64,000 bases of DNA from Rikenellaceae bacterium (GTDB lineage Bacteria > Bacteroidota > Bacteroidia > Bacteroidales > Rikenellaceae), in the NCBI GenBank assembly GCA_015059925.1, contig SUZL01000001.1:362093-426092 (forward strand), in the 5' to 3' direction. Positions 1-8,705 of the stretch are shown one piece after another. How positions within the stretch are numbered: position 1 is the stretch's first letter; the number at the start of each line of letters is the position of its first letter. A model generated the notes under the pieces. The model was given only the letters and a program-made list of their open reading frames with translations. It did not search any database and had not been told where the DNA came from. A program made the translations under genes and the position numbers.

Positions 1-213
1 ATCATCATCCGCTGGCATATCGACGAGGGTTTCTCGGTAATCCCGGGCGCAACCAACCCCGACTACATTAAGGAGAATATCTCGATTTTCGACTTTAAGC
101 TCGATGCTGAGGATATGGCAGTAATGCGCTCGCTCGATAAGGAGAAGCGATTCTACAATATGTCTATCGAGCAGTTGGAGAGTTTTGTGCTTAACCGCGC
201 AATCGACAGATAA
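1..213 (+). CDS. Aldo/keto reductase, C-terminal fragment (5' end outside window)
   Basis: Frame 1 is open from the first base to TAA at 211 and gives 70 residues. The segment RWHIDEGFSVIPGATNP followed by IKENISIFDF is the typical C-terminal part of NADPH-dependent aldo/keto reductases, where the pattern around IPGATNP contacts the cofactor phosphate. The catalytic Asp-Tyr-Lys-His part lies before the window, so substrate cannot be judged. Family assignment rests on the C-terminal motif only. Confidence 0.8.
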   Translation: MIIRWHIDEGFSVIPGATNPDYIKENISIFDFKLDAEDMAVMRSLDKEKRFYNMSIEQLESFVLNRAIDR

Positions 214-244
214 TAAATATTTAACTTAACAAATACACACTACT

Positions 245-739
245 ATGAAAAAGTTTATTGCAATCGTAGCTCTTATTACAGGAGTACTCTTCTCGAATAA
301 CATTATGGCTCAGGGCCCCGAGGGTGGTCAGCGCCCCCAGCGTCCTGAGATGGTAAATCACAGCGACACGCCTGAAGGCAAGCAGATGTTGGCACTCTCA
401 ACGCAGATGTGGCAGTGGATGGCCGATAAGGATGCCGACAAGTTGGCCAATCTCTACCACGACAGCGCCGTATTCGTTCATATGGGAGGTGCTTGGGGCA
501 AGCAGCAGGAGGTAGGCATCATCGGCGGCGGTATGATCCACTACAAGAAGGCCGATATGAATAGTGTATCGGTACGTTTCGCGGGCGAGGATTCGGCCAT
601 CGTATTGAGCGACTTGAACCTGCTGGCTGTCGTTGGCGGCAATGAGGTAACCAACCACTTTATGGTAACGGAGAACTATATCAAGGTTGGTGGCGAGTGG
701 AAACTCACCGTGCTGGCATTCACAAAGCTGAATAACTAA
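245..739 (+). CDS. Secreted NTF2-like (SnoaL/DUF4440-type) protein
   Basis: The 164-residue protein begins with a Sec signal peptide (MKKFIAIVALITGVLFSNN, cleavage after MAQ near residue 23). Residues about 48-164 have the layout of an NTF2-like cone: an N-terminal helix (LSTQMWQWMADKDADKLANLY), then strands ending in a hydrophobic EWKLTVLAF strand. Such proteins bind small ligands or act as isomerase-like enzymes, but no catalytic set can be named here. It is probably periplasmic. The DUF418 gene begins 4 bases after its stop, so the two are probably cotranscribed. Family is fairly sure, function is unknown. Confidence 0.7.
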   Translation: MKKFIAIVALITGVLFSNNIMAQGPEGGQRPQRPEMVNHSDTPEGKQMLALSTQMWQWMADKDADKLANLYHDSAVFVHMGGAWGKQQEVGIIGGGMIHYKKADMNSVSVRFAGEDSAIVLSDLNLLAVVGGNEVTNHFMVTENYIKVGGEWKLTVLAFTKLNN

Positions 740-743
740 CCCT

Positions 744-2006
744 ATGTCACATAACACTAATCTTGCACCTGCACAAGGTGCCCGTATAACCGTCATCGAT
801 GCACTACGAGGCTTCTCTCTGTTGGGAGTTATTTTGGTGCACTTCCAGCAGCATTATAGCGTTCATTCAATGGGCCCGTTCAATGAGCACACCCCCATTT
901 TAGCACAATTTAATGATGCAGTATTTTGGTTTGTGCAGAATGTCCTGATGGGTCGATTTATCAATATCTTCGCCTTCCTGTTTGGTATGAGTTTCTTTAT
1001 TCAGATGGATCGTGCCGCAAAGAAGGGCATTGATTTCAGAGGTCGTTTCCTATGGCGAATGGTTATTCTGTTTGCAATAGGCATCATCGGTTCGGCATTC
1101 TATTCAGGCGATATTCTGTCGCTCTATGCAATCTATGGCGTGGTGTTGCTCCTGATTAATCCGCTCAAAAATTGGATGCTGACGGCTTTGGCCGCCCTTA
1201 TATTGTTGGGTACACCCAAACTCACAACCTTTGCATACGACAAGATTACAGCACCTCCTGCTGTTGAACAGGTTGTAGAGGCTCCCGAGCGTCCTCGTAT
1301 GCCCGAGAATATGGGCGAGCGTCCTCCGTTTGTACCTGAGAAAATCACCTTTACGAAGAGTGTCGAGAACAATCTCACGCGCGGTGCGATGGAGAAGATT
1401 AATTATCAATTCCAAGCAACCAATCGCGGTTATATCACGCTGGCTATATTCATCTTGGGCCTTATCGTCGGACGACTGCGCTTCTTCGAGACCGCTCACT
1501 TGTATATGCGCCGCAACCTGATCCTGTTCGCACTCTTCATCGCAGGTAATCTAATCTTCGGGTGGCTGGCCAACATCGTAGCGCCGGGTATGGATCCGAG
1601 TATGTGGTTCTTGCGCTCAGGGCCTCCGACACTGCAAACCATTATTGGCACAGCGCTCTTTGATGTAGAGTTGGTATTCTCATCGGCATCGCTGCTTATG
1701 GCATTTGTTATCCTCTATAACATCCCCGCCATCGGTAAGGTACTCGATGTGTTGGCTCCTTACGGCCGTATGGGTCTGACGAACTACGTTTCGCAGAGTA
1801 TCATCGGCGCTTGTCTCTTTGCGATGTGGGGACTTGGCTCTACGTTTGGAGCGTGGGGATATGCAGAACTTATGATAGTCGGATTGGGTCTTTACATCTC
1901 ACAGATAATCATCAGCACTATATGGTTGCGCTACTTTAAGTATGGTCCTCTGGAGTGGTTGTGGCGCTCGGCTACATATCTTAAGTGGCAGCCATTCAAG
2001 AAATAG
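744..2006 (+). CDS. DUF418 domain multi-pass membrane protein
   Basis: The 420-residue protein opens with RITVIDALRGFSLLGVILVH, the hallmark start of DUF418 and related acyltransferase-3-like membrane proteins. It has about nine to ten hydrophobic segments. The C-terminal part (APYGRMGLTNYVSQSI onward) is the DUF418 domain proper. A proline- and glutamate-rich stretch at about 172-205 probably forms an extramembrane loop. The family is thought to act in transport or acyl transfer at the inner membrane, without a defined substrate. It follows the NTF2-like gene by 4 bases, and a clear terminator follows it. Confidence 0.8.
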   Translation: MSHNTNLAPAQGARITVIDALRGFSLLGVILVHFQQHYSVHSMGPFNEHTPILAQFNDAVFWFVQNVLMGRFINIFAFLFGMSFFIQMDRAAKKGIDFRGRFLWRMVILFAIGIIGSAFYSGDILSLYAIYGVVLLLINPLKNWMLTALAALILLGTPKLTTFAYDKITAPPAVEQVVEAPERPRMPENMGERPPFVPEKITFTKSVENNLTRGAMEKINYQFQATNRGYITLAIFILGLIVGRLRFFETAHLYMRRNLILFALFIAGNLIFGWLANIVAPGMDPSMWFLRSGPPTLQTIIGTALFDVELVFSSASLLMAFVILYNIPAIGKVLDVLAPYGRMGLTNYVSQSIIGACLFAMWGLGSTFGAWGYAELMIVGLGLYISQIIISTIWLRYFKYGPLEWLWRSATYLKWQPFKK

Positions 2007-2038
2007 AAATTTCGCTCATAATTAATACAGATTTTGTC

Positions 2039-2075
2039 AAGACTACCCGATGCAAGCGTTGGGTAGTCTTTTTCT
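2039..2075 (+). terminator. Rho-independent terminator after DUF418 gene
   Basis: A perfect 10-base stem (aagactaccc / gggtagtctt) with a 12-base loop runs directly into a T-rich tail. It closes the NTF2-like/DUF418 transcript. Confidence 0.85.
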
Positions 2076-2097
2076 TTTGGTGTAAATCGACCAAAAA

Positions 2098-2129
2098 TTT
2101 GGCACACAAGAAAAAAATATCTAATTTTG
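2098..2129 (+). promoter_or_regulatory. Bacteroidota-type promoter for the GH109 gene
   Basis: TTTG at 2098-2101 and TAATTTTG at 2122-2129 are separated by 20 bases. This matches the known Bacteroides consensus (TTTG, 19-21 bases, TAnnTTTG). The GH109 start codon lies about 48 bases downstream. Confidence 0.7.
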
Positions 2130-2177
2130 AATGATATTCTACACCCAAAAGCTAAGAATCTTAAAAAATAATACGCT

Positions 2178-3608
2178 ATGAAGAAATTCAACCTCCTGAT
2201 TTCGCTCTGCGCAGCGCTCTTTGCGTGTGCTGTGATGCAGAGCTGCGGCAATACGGCGACAAACTCCATTGCCGGCGATAACTACCACTATTGCAACGAG
2301 AAAGGGATGATCGTCTTCGACGAGCCTGCTCGTGTCGAGGGCCAGCAGTCGATGTTGGGATTTGCAGCCGAGCCTATTCCCGTTATTCGCGTCGGCTTCA
2401 TCGGTCTTGGTATGCGCGGCCCGGGTGCTGTAAATCGTTTTACGCATCTCGAGGGCGTTGAGATCAAGGGCTTGTGTGATCTGGAGCAGAGCAATGTCGA
2501 TAAGTGCCAGAAGACGCTGGCCGATGCAGGTCTGCCCGCTGCCGAGGGTTACGTTGGCCCCGAGGCTTACAAGCAGCTCTGCGAGCGCGACGACATCGAC
2601 CTGATCTACATCGCTACCGACTGGGTTAATCACACCCCCATCGCAGTCTATGCTATGGAGCACGGCAAGCACGTTGCTATCGAGGTACCCGCCGCAACCT
2701 CTATCGAGGAGTGCTGGCAGCTGGTTGATACTTCGGAGCGCACACGCCGCCACTGTATGATGCTCGAGAACTGCGTATATGACTTCTTCGAGCTCACCTG
2801 CCTCAATATGGCACAGCAGGGTCTGTTCGGCGAGATTCTCCACGCCGAGGGTGCATATATCCACAATCTGTCGGACTATTGGAACGACTACTATGGCAAC
2901 TGGCGTCTGGACTTCAACCAGAAGCATCGTGGCGATGTATATGCTACGCACGGCTTCGGTCCCGTTTGTCAGGCTTTGAATATCCACCGCGGTAACCGTT
3001 TGAACTATCTGGTATGTATGGACACCAAGTCGGTAAATGGTCTTGAGTGGGCACAGAAGAAGATGGGCTCGACGGAGTTTGCCAATGGTGATCACACCAA
3101 CACGCTTATTAAGACTGAGCTGGGCCAGACCATTGAGCTTCAGCACAACGTCTATACTCCGCGTCCCTACAACCGTCTGTATCAGCTCACCGGCACGAAG
3201 GGCTTTGCCAATAAGTACCCCATCACGGGCTTCACGTTTATGCCCGGTCAGGTGTCCGACGAGGTTCTGCCCGCAGGCACAACGATCAATCCTCACGGAT
3301 TTGTATCGGACGAGGTGAAGGAGGCCGTGCTGGCCGCATACAAGCACCCCATCCATCAGGAGATCGAGGAGAAGGCAAAGACCGTAGGTGGCCACGGCGG
3401 TATGGACTTCGTTATGGACTATCGTTTGGTTTACTGCTTGCACAACGGTCTGCCGCTGGATCAGGATGTGTATGATGCAGCCGAGTGGTCTTGCATCGGC
3501 GAGTTGTCGGCAACATCGGCCAAGCACAACAGTACTCCCGTTGCTGTTCCCGACTTTACACGCGGCGAGTGGAATAAGTTGCAGGGTGTGAAGTTCCACA
3601 CAAAGTAA
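2178..3608 (+). CDS. Gfo/Idh/MocA-fold lipoprotein, GH109 (alpha-N-acetylgalactosaminidase-type)
   Basis: This 476-residue protein has a lipoprotein signal with the lipid-attachment Cys at 23 (MQSCG). A Rossmann motif follows at 71-81 (RVGFIGLGMRG) and binds NAD(H). The segment YATHGFGPVCQALNIHRG near residue 255-272 is characteristic of GH109. These enzymes cleave terminal alpha-GalNAc by an NAD-dependent oxidation, elimination, addition and reduction cycle, acting on mucin O-glycans or blood-group A-type ends. The lipid anchor suggests work in the periplasm or at the cell surface. It has its own promoter and a bidirectional terminator, so it is probably monocistronic. Other activities exist in this fold, so the exact sugar is an inference. 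Confidence 0.88.
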   Translation: MKKFNLLISLCAALFACAVMQSCGNTATNSIAGDNYHYCNEKGMIVFDEPARVEGQQSMLGFAAEPIPVIRVGFIGLGMRGPGAVNRFTHLEGVEIKGLCDLEQSNVDKCQKTLADAGLPAAEGYVGPEAYKQLCERDDIDLIYIATDWVNHTPIAVYAMEHGKHVAIEVPAATSIEECWQLVDTSERTRRHCMMLENCVYDFFELTCLNMAQQGLFGEILHAEGAYIHNLSDYWNDYYGNWRLDFNQKHRGDVYATHGFGPVCQALNIHRGNRLNYLVCMDTKSVNGLEWAQKKMGSTEFANGDHTNTLIKTELGQTIELQHNVYTPRPYNRLYQLTGTKGFANKYPITGFTFMPGQVSDEVLPAGTTINPHGFVSDEVKEAVLAAYKHPIHQEIEEKAKTVGGHGGMDFVMDYRLVYCLHNGLPLDQDVYDAAEWSCIGELSATSAKHNSTPVAVPDFTRGEWNKLQGVKFHTK

Positions 3609-3624
3609 TTTATAGTAATTAAAT

Positions 3625-3660
3625 AAAAAAGGTGTCCAACTGCATTGGACACCTTTTTTA
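3625..3660. terminator. Bidirectional terminator between GH109 and the minus-strand gene
   Basis: The stem ggtgtccaa / ttggacacc is extended by A-rich and T-rich flanks, so it works on both strands. The stop codon of the converging minus-strand gene (3658-3660) falls inside the T/A tract. Confidence 0.85.
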
Positions 3661-4083
3661 TTTAGGTCTATTCAACGGGAATGACAGCACCTCGGCCGAT
3701 GGATAATCCTCCGACGGATATGGCGAAAACGGCGACGCCTGCCCCGTAGAGAATGTTATGCCCCACAGAGTTATCGACCGCCGATATACATCCCAGAGGG
3801 GAATCTCATACTCAAATCGGATCTTCTCATATCGCGGCCGCTCGGGCGAGGTATCGAAATTTCTGTCGTGCAGTGGATCGGGCAGCGCAAGCCAACGGTA
3901 GGCCATTGAGTCGAACGCCCATCCCTCGGATGGCATCGTGGGCAGGGAGTCGATCTCGTACCACAACGTATCGCCACTCACCCATCGGCGCGGCTCCTGC
4001 GCCACGACCTTGGGCCGATTACAGAGAATAAAACAGATGACGGCAGCTGTCGCCACAAATAAAGAGGTAAGAAAATATTTCAC
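3658..4083 (-). CDS. Hypothetical protein with N-terminal membrane anchor
   Basis: The 141-residue product begins with a hydrophobic segment (KYFLTSLFVATAAVICFILC) that is a signal anchor or an uncleaved signal. A Trp- and Pro-rich extracytoplasmic part follows with no recognised motif. The start codon is GTG at 4083. The next in-frame stop upstream is the recO stop itself, 9 bases earlier, and no early ATG exists. It lies directly after recO and is probably its operon partner. No family is recognised. Confidence 0.55.
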   Translation of the reverse strand: MKYFLTSLFVATAAVICFILCNRPKVVAQEPRRWVSGDTLWYEIDSLPTMPSEGWAFDSMAYRWLALPDPLHDRNFDTSPERPRYEKIRFEYEIPLWDVYRRSITLWGITFSTGQASPFSPYPSEDYPSAEVLSFPLNRPK

Positions 4084-4092
4084 TTCACTGAC

Positions 4093-4815
4093 CTAAAACA
4101 ACTCTTGCAAAATCCTAATCGATTGCACGGAGTTGATCGTGTCGAGATGGTAAGAGTAGTAGGCCATCAGAGCCGACAGAAAATCTACTCTCTGGTGGCG
4201 ATTGAGTCCCACTTCGGCCAAATATCGCACGTCGCACTCCAGCATATCGCGCAGAATGAGAGCGTTTTCTTGTGAGATGCGATATTCGCGCGGGGGGCAC
4301 TCGCGTGTGAAATGGCCCTCGGCAATGTTAAACCACGCCTCGGGCATATACTCGTTTCCGGGCGAGAAACCCAGAAAACGGCACAGATGCGACAGAAACC
4401 AGAGATGGAAATTGGCCACACCCTCGGTTGCTGCATCGAGCGCCTCGACAGAGCCCCAAACGAAGTCGAAGAGCATCTCATTCGCCTCACTCTCCTTGAC
4501 AAGACGGTGCAAAACCTCTGCCATAAAGAGTGCTATGGTCGATTTTTTCACATCGAACGGGATAGACTGCAGCACCAGCCCCGCGTGGACCTCGCCAAAG
4601 CGATGCATATCCATCTTCGTGCTGGTCAGGCCCTCGAATTCGAGAGCGAACATAGGCTGAAACAGAGCGAGTTTGGCGTTGCGCGAACGACCACCCAACC
4701 CCTGCACCATATAGCTCTGACGGCCGTGCGAGGAGGTGAGCATCTGCACGATAAGGCCCTTTTCGCCATACTTCAGCGTGCCCAGCACAACGCCCCGCGC
4801 CGTATATCGTTTCAT
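4093..4815 (-). CDS. recO: DNA repair protein RecO
   Basis: RecO mediates loading of RecA onto SSB-coated DNA together with RecR. The protein begins MKRYTARGVVLGTLKYGEKG, a typical RecO OB-fold start, followed by the QGLGGRSRNAKLALFQP segment. The helical C-terminal domain contains LSHLCRFLGFSPG. The open frame extends to 4851, but the extra 12 residues overlap ispG and do not look like RecO, so ATG at 4815 (240 residues) is preferred. ATG at 4830 is an alternative. It is translationally close to ispG, which ends at 4836. The cysteine pairs that form a zinc site in some RecO proteins are not seen. Confidence 0.88.
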   Translation of the reverse strand: MKRYTARGVVLGTLKYGEKGLIVQMLTSSHGRQSYMVQGLGGRSRNAKLALFQPMFALEFEGLTSTKMDMHRFGEVHAGLVLQSIPFDVKKSTIALFMAEVLHRLVKESEANEMLFDFVWGSVEALDAATEGVANFHLWFLSHLCRFLGFSPGNEYMPEAWFNIAEGHFTRECPPREYRISQENALILRDMLECDVRYLAEVGLNRHQRVDFLSALMAYYSYHLDTINSVQSIRILQELF

Positions 4816-4835
4816 CGCCTGACCCGCCATCCTAC

Positions 4836-6317
4836 CTATGCATCTTGCCAATCGCCGTTGGCCTTAATCAGTTCTATGAGGCGATCGATTGCCTCCTCCT
4901 GCGGAATGTTGCGCTCGACAATCTCGCGGCCCTTGTAGAGCGTAATGCGCCCTGCGGCAGCGCCCACATATCCATAATCGGCATCAGCCATCTCGCCCGG
5001 GCCATTGACGATGCAACCCATAATTCCGATCTTGAGATTCTTCAGATGCGACGTGCGGCTCTTGATGTCGGCCAATGTCTTCTCAATATCGTACAACGTG
5101 CGACCACAACTCGGGCAGGCGATATACTCCGTATGCGAGAAGCGCACGCGCGCCGCCTGCAGAATCATAAGTTCAATATCACGAATCTCGTCAGATGAGA
5201 GCGCGGGAGCATCCACCCAAATGCCATCGGCCAAACCGTCCAAGAACAACACGCCCAAATCTGCCGCCGCCTTAACAGCCACTACCTCGACATCCTCGTC
5301 GTCATAACGACGCTTCACGACAACGGGTTGCGTCTGCTCCATATTAAGGATTGCGGCACGCAACTCGGCCGTAGGATTGTTGCTGACGGCCTCGACAACG
5401 CAGAACTCATCGGACAGTTCATCGTGCGTAATGGGAGTCATCACATCTGTGCGGCGCACAAACTCCGTCGGGTGGTAACGCTCGGGATGCAGCACCTCGA
5501 ACACGCCCTCGCGCGAGGCATAATGTTCGACAAGCAGCTTTGCCACAGGCACTTCGTTCTCGGGAGCCTCGGTGAGCGAGACACGAATCGTATCGCCTAT
5601 TCCGTCCGAGAGCAGCGCGCCGATACCCACAGCGCTCTTGATACGACCCTCGAGGCCATTGCCCGCCTCGGTTACTCCGAGGTGGATGGGATAGGTCATA
5701 CCCTCGCTCTCCATCGCCTCGACCAGCAGGCGGTAGGCGTGCACCATCACGCGCGTATTGCTCGACTTCATCGACACGACCACCTGATCGAAATCCTCGC
5801 GGCGGCAAACCCTCAAAAACTCCATTGCCGAGTGAACCATACCCTCGGGCGTGTCGCCCCACTCGTCGAAGACACGCTTTGCAAGCGAGCCGTGATTAAC
5901 ACCTATGCGCAACGCTACGCCGCGCTCGCGGCACTGGGCGATAAGCGCCTCCAGCTCGCCATTCGAGGTGCGGTAGTTACCCGGATTGATGCGCACCTTA
6001 TCAACATAACGCGCTGCGATTGAGGCTACTTCGGGAACGAAGTGAATATCGGCAACAATGGCCGTATCGTAACCATCCTCGCGGATCTTTGCCACGATCG
6101 ACTCCAAATTCTCACCCTCGCGACGCCCCTGCGCCGTCAGGCGAACGATGGGCGCACCGGCATCGGCTATGCGCTTGATCTGCTCGACACTCTTCTGCGT
6201 GTCGGCCGTCGGGGTGTTGGTCATCGACTGCACAGCTATCGGATGCTGCGATCCTATTTTGGTCTGCCCGATACGCACCTCGTGCGCCTCGCGGCGAGAA
6301 AATTCGTTTAGATTCAT
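4836..6317 (-). CDS. ispG: 4-hydroxy-3-methylbut-2-enyl diphosphate synthase (IspG/GcpE)
   Basis: IspG is the [4Fe-4S] enzyme that converts methylerythritol cyclodiphosphate to HMBPP, the penultimate step of the MEP isoprenoid pathway. The N-terminal TIM-barrel half starts RIGQTKIGSQHPIAVQSMTN. Cluster ligands are visible as CPSC (Cys401 and Cys404) and GCIVNGPGE (Cys435). At 493 residues it is clearly longer than the E. coli type of about 370, consistent with the extended IspG with a middle insertion found in Bacteroidota, chlamydiae and plants. It is first in a minus-strand run ispG-recO-hypothetical. A TATCTTTG-type -7 box lies at 6355-6362 on the minus strand. Confidence 0.95.
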   Translation of the reverse strand: MNLNEFSRREAHEVRIGQTKIGSQHPIAVQSMTNTPTADTQKSVEQIKRIADAGAPIVRLTAQGRREGENLESIVAKIREDGYDTAIVADIHFVPEVASIAARYVDKVRINPGNYRTSNGELEALIAQCRERGVALRIGVNHGSLAKRVFDEWGDTPEGMVHSAMEFLRVCRREDFDQVVVSMKSSNTRVMVHAYRLLVEAMESEGMTYPIHLGVTEAGNGLEGRIKSAVGIGALLSDGIGDTIRVSLTEAPENEVPVAKLLVEHYASREGVFEVLHPERYHPTEFVRRTDVMTPITHDELSDEFCVVEAVSNNPTAELRAAILNMEQTQPVVVKRRYDDEDVEVVAVKAAADLGVLFLDGLADGIWVDAPALSSDEIRDIELMILQAARVRFSHTEYIACPSCGRTLYDIEKTLADIKSRTSHLKNLKIGIMGCIVNGPGEMADADYGYVGAAAGRITLYKGREIVERNIPQEEAIDRLIELIKANGDWQDA

Positions 6318-6354
6318 ATTTTAATTTTTGAGGCTCACGAGCCAAATCTTCCTA

Positions 6355-6362
6355 CAAAGATA
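6355..6362 (-). promoter_or_regulatory. -7 box for ispG-recO
   Basis: The plus-strand CAAAGATA reads TATCTTTG on the minus strand, about 38 bases before the ispG start. No convincing -33 TTTG is present at 19-21 bases, so only the -7 element is called. Confidence 0.45.
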
Positions 6363-6400
6363 ACGAAACGGAGTGAGTTTTATCGCTCTGCGATAGAAAA

Positions 6401-6433
6401 TTTGGCATATCTCGCAAAATTGGCTTACCTTTG
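6401..6433 (+). promoter_or_regulatory. Promoter of the GH125 gene
   Basis: TTTG at 6401-6404 and TACCTTTG at 6426-6433 have a 21-base spacer, which fits the Bacteroidota consensus. The start codon follows 31 bases after the -7 box. Confidence 0.65.
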
Positions 6434-6464
6434 AGCCAAATAAAAACCAAATTATCTTACGATT

Positions 6465-7961
6465 ATGAAATTTTTAACCCATCTTCTCACTCTGGCTACG
6501 GCTATTATGCTCATCGGCTGTGCCGAATCGCAAAATAACAGCGCAACTGTGTCGGAGCCCCTTACCGACTACTCGGCCATAGCTCCCGCAGCTGCTCCCA
6601 TCGTCGATGGCGAGTATGTATGCCAGCGCCCCGCAGCGGAGGATCGTCTCTTCACCTCGCAGGCCGTAGAGGCCGAGATCGAGCGCGTCAAGAGCCTGCT
6701 TACAAATCCCCGTCTGGCGTGGATGTTCTCGAACTGCTTCCCCAACACGCTCGACACCACCGTACACTACCGCAAGGACGAGAACGGCGAGAACGACACG
6801 TTCGTATATACGGGCGACATTCACGCTATGTGGCTGCGCGACTCAGCGGCTCAGGTGTGGCCCTACGTTCAGTATGCCAACGACGATGCCGAGTTGAAGG
6901 CTATGCTGGCAGGCGTTATCAATCGCCAGTTCAAGTGCATCAACATCGACCCCTACGCCAACGCATTCAACGACGGCCCGACGGACGGCGAGTGGCAGCG
7001 AGATTACACCGATATGAAACTCGAGTTGCACGAGCGCAAGTACGAAATCGACTCGCTCTGCTACCCCATCCGCTTGGCCTACCACTATTGGCTCACGACG
7101 GGCGACACGTCAATCTTTGGCGAGGAGTGGATCGAGGCTATCACAAACATTCTCAAGACTTTCCGCGAGCAACAGCGTAAGGATGGCAAGGGCCCCTACA
7201 CGTTCCGCCGCGTAACTGATCGTCAGTTCGACACCCTCTCGAACGATGGCTACGGCGCACCCGTCAATCCCGTAGGACTGATCGTATCGAGCTTCCGTCC
7301 CTCGGACGACGCTACCGTTCTGCAGTTCCTCGTACCCTCTAATTTCTTTGCCGTATCGGCTCTGAACAAGGCTGCCGAGATTCTGACCAAAGTAAATAAG
7401 AACGAGCAGCTGGCCGCAGAGTGCACCGCACTCGCTTCGGAGGTGAGCGCTGCGCTTGAGGAGTATGCCATCTACGACCACCCCACCTTCGGCAAGATCT
7501 ACTCGTTCGAGGTCGATGGCTTCGGCAACCACCACCTGATGGACGATGCCAACGTACCGAGCCTGCTGGCGATGGATTACCTCAACCCCGAGGTTATCGA
7601 CAGCGAGATCTATGCTGCTACGCGCCGCTTCGTATGGAGCCAGAGCAACCCCTACTTCTTCCGAGGCAAGGCTGGCGAGGGCATCGGTGGCCCGCACATC
7701 GGCTACGATATGGCTTGGCCTATGAGTATTATGATGAAGGCCTTTACGAGCCACGACGAGGCCGAGATCAAGTGGTGCATCGAGATGCTGATGCGCACCG
7801 ATGCCGGTACGGGCTTTATGCACGAGTCGTTCAACGTGGATGATCCCAGCAACTTCACCCGCAAGTGGTTTGCTTGGCAGAACACGCTTTTCGGCGAGTT
7901 GATCGTAAAGCAGATCGCAGAGGGCCGCTTGGATATGCTCAACTCGATCGAGATTAAGTAA
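6465..7961 (+). CDS. GH125 exo-alpha-1,6-mannosidase lipoprotein
   Basis: This 498-residue lipoprotein (signal ending MLIGC, Cys at 19) carries the GH125 (formerly DUF1237) signature: TGDIHAMWLRDSAAQVWPY, the DGEWQRDYTDMKLELHERKYEIDSLCYP block, and GPHIGYDMAWPMSIMMKAF. GH125 enzymes are inverting, metal-independent exo-mannosidases that remove terminal alpha-1,6-mannose, for instance from N-glycans or yeast mannan. The length fits the family with a lipoprotein leader. With the GH92 enzyme at 44758 it gives the cell two distinct alpha-mannosidase types. It is monocistronic, between its own promoter and a terminator. Confidence 0.92.
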   Translation: MKFLTHLLTLATAIMLIGCAESQNNSATVSEPLTDYSAIAPAAAPIVDGEYVCQRPAAEDRLFTSQAVEAEIERVKSLLTNPRLAWMFSNCFPNTLDTTVHYRKDENGENDTFVYTGDIHAMWLRDSAAQVWPYVQYANDDAELKAMLAGVINRQFKCINIDPYANAFNDGPTDGEWQRDYTDMKLELHERKYEIDSLCYPIRLAYHYWLTTGDTSIFGEEWIEAITNILKTFREQQRKDGKGPYTFRRVTDRQFDTLSNDGYGAPVNPVGLIVSSFRPSDDATVLQFLVPSNFFAVSALNKAAEILTKVNKNEQLAAECTALASEVSAALEEYAIYDHPTFGKIYSFEVDGFGNHHLMDDANVPSLLAMDYLNPEVIDSEIYAATRRFVWSQSNPYFFRGKAGEGIGGPHIGYDMAWPMSIMMKAFTSHDEAEIKWCIEMLMRTDAGTGFMHESFNVDDPSNFTRKWFAWQNTLFGELIVKQIAEGRLDMLNSIEIK

Positions 7962-7980
7962 ATCGTCGTACCATACAAAC

Positions 7981-8014
7981 AAAAAATCCTGCTCTTGCGG
8001 AGCAGGATTTTTTC
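7981..8014. terminator. Bidirectional terminator between GH125 and rubrerythrin
   Basis: Perfect stem aatcctgctc / gagcaggatt with a 5-base loop, flanked by A6 and T6 tracts. It serves both converging genes. Confidence 0.9.
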
Positions 8015-8029
8015 TTATAAACCTATCTA

Positions 8030-8581
8030 TTACTTGAAGTAACGCTTGTAAAGACCCTGGAAGCCGGCACCGTGACGAGCCTCGTCCTTAGCCATCTCGT
8101 GGATGGTGTCGTGGATAGCATCCAGATTCTCCTGCTTAGCCAGAACTGCCAGACGGAACTTATCCTCGCAAGCACCCTCCTCAGCGTTCATACGCTTGTA
8201 GAGATTGGTCTTGGTATCCCATACAACCTCACCGATCAACTCAGCGATCTTCGATGCGTGCTCTGCCTCCTCCCAAGCGTAGCGCTTGAAAGCCTCGGCA
8301 ACCTCGGGATAACCCTCGCGGTCAGCCTGACGGCTCATTGCAAGGTACATACCTACCTCGGTACACTCACCCATAAAGTGCTCCTGCAAGCCCTTCCAGA
8401 GCTCCTCGCTCGCACCCTTACCATCACCTAACTTATGCTCAGTAGCGAACTCCAACTCGCCATCCTTCTCCTCTACCTCAACGAACTTCTCAGCGGGAAC
8501 CTTGCAAAGCGGACACTTCTCGGGAGCCGCATCACCCTCGTGAATATAACCACATACGGTACAACGAAATTTCTTTGCCAT
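8030..8581 (-). CDS. Reverse rubrerythrin (N-terminal rubredoxin domain)
   Basis: The 183-residue protein has a rubredoxin-like [Fe(SCys)4] domain at its N-terminus (Cys7, Cys10, Cys23, Cys26). A ferritin-like di-iron domain follows, with [13 protein letters not shown] and a C-terminal DEARHG as metal ligands. This reversed domain order defines reverse rubrerythrin, a cytoplasmic NADH-linked peroxidase that scavenges hydrogen peroxide and oxygen in anaerobes. A well-formed promoter (8634-8663) precedes it and the gene stands alone. oxyR lies 6 kb away, so peroxide control is plausible but not shown. Confidence 0.92.
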   Translation of the reverse strand: MAKKFRCTVCGYIHEGDAAPEKCPLCKVPAEKFVEVEEKDGELEFATEHKLGDGKGASEELWKGLQEHFMGECTEVGMYLAMSRQADREGYPEVAEAFKRYAWEEAEHASKIAELIGEVVWDTKTNLYKRMNAEEGACEDKFRLAVLAKQENLDAIHDTIHEMAKDEARHGAGFQGLYKRYFK

Positions 8582-8633
8582 AATCTTAAAGTTTTAATTG
8601 TTTGTTCTTATAGTTTGTTTTGTTTTTCTACTG

Positions 8634-8663
8634 CAAATATAGGCTGTTTTTCGTGCTTTGCAA
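8634..8663 (-). promoter_or_regulatory. Promoter of the rubrerythrin gene
   Basis: On the minus strand, TTG (8663-8661), 19 bases, then TATATTTG (8641-8634) is a near-ideal Bacteroidota promoter. It lies 53 bases ahead of the start codon. Confidence 0.75.
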
Positions 8664-8705
8664 TAGGTTTTCGATAACAAATTTTTATCCAACCATAAAT
8701 CCTGC

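Noticed and set aside
2139-3599. 486-residue minus-strand ORF opposite GH109
   Set aside because: Shadow of the GH109 gene, lacking any domain signature.
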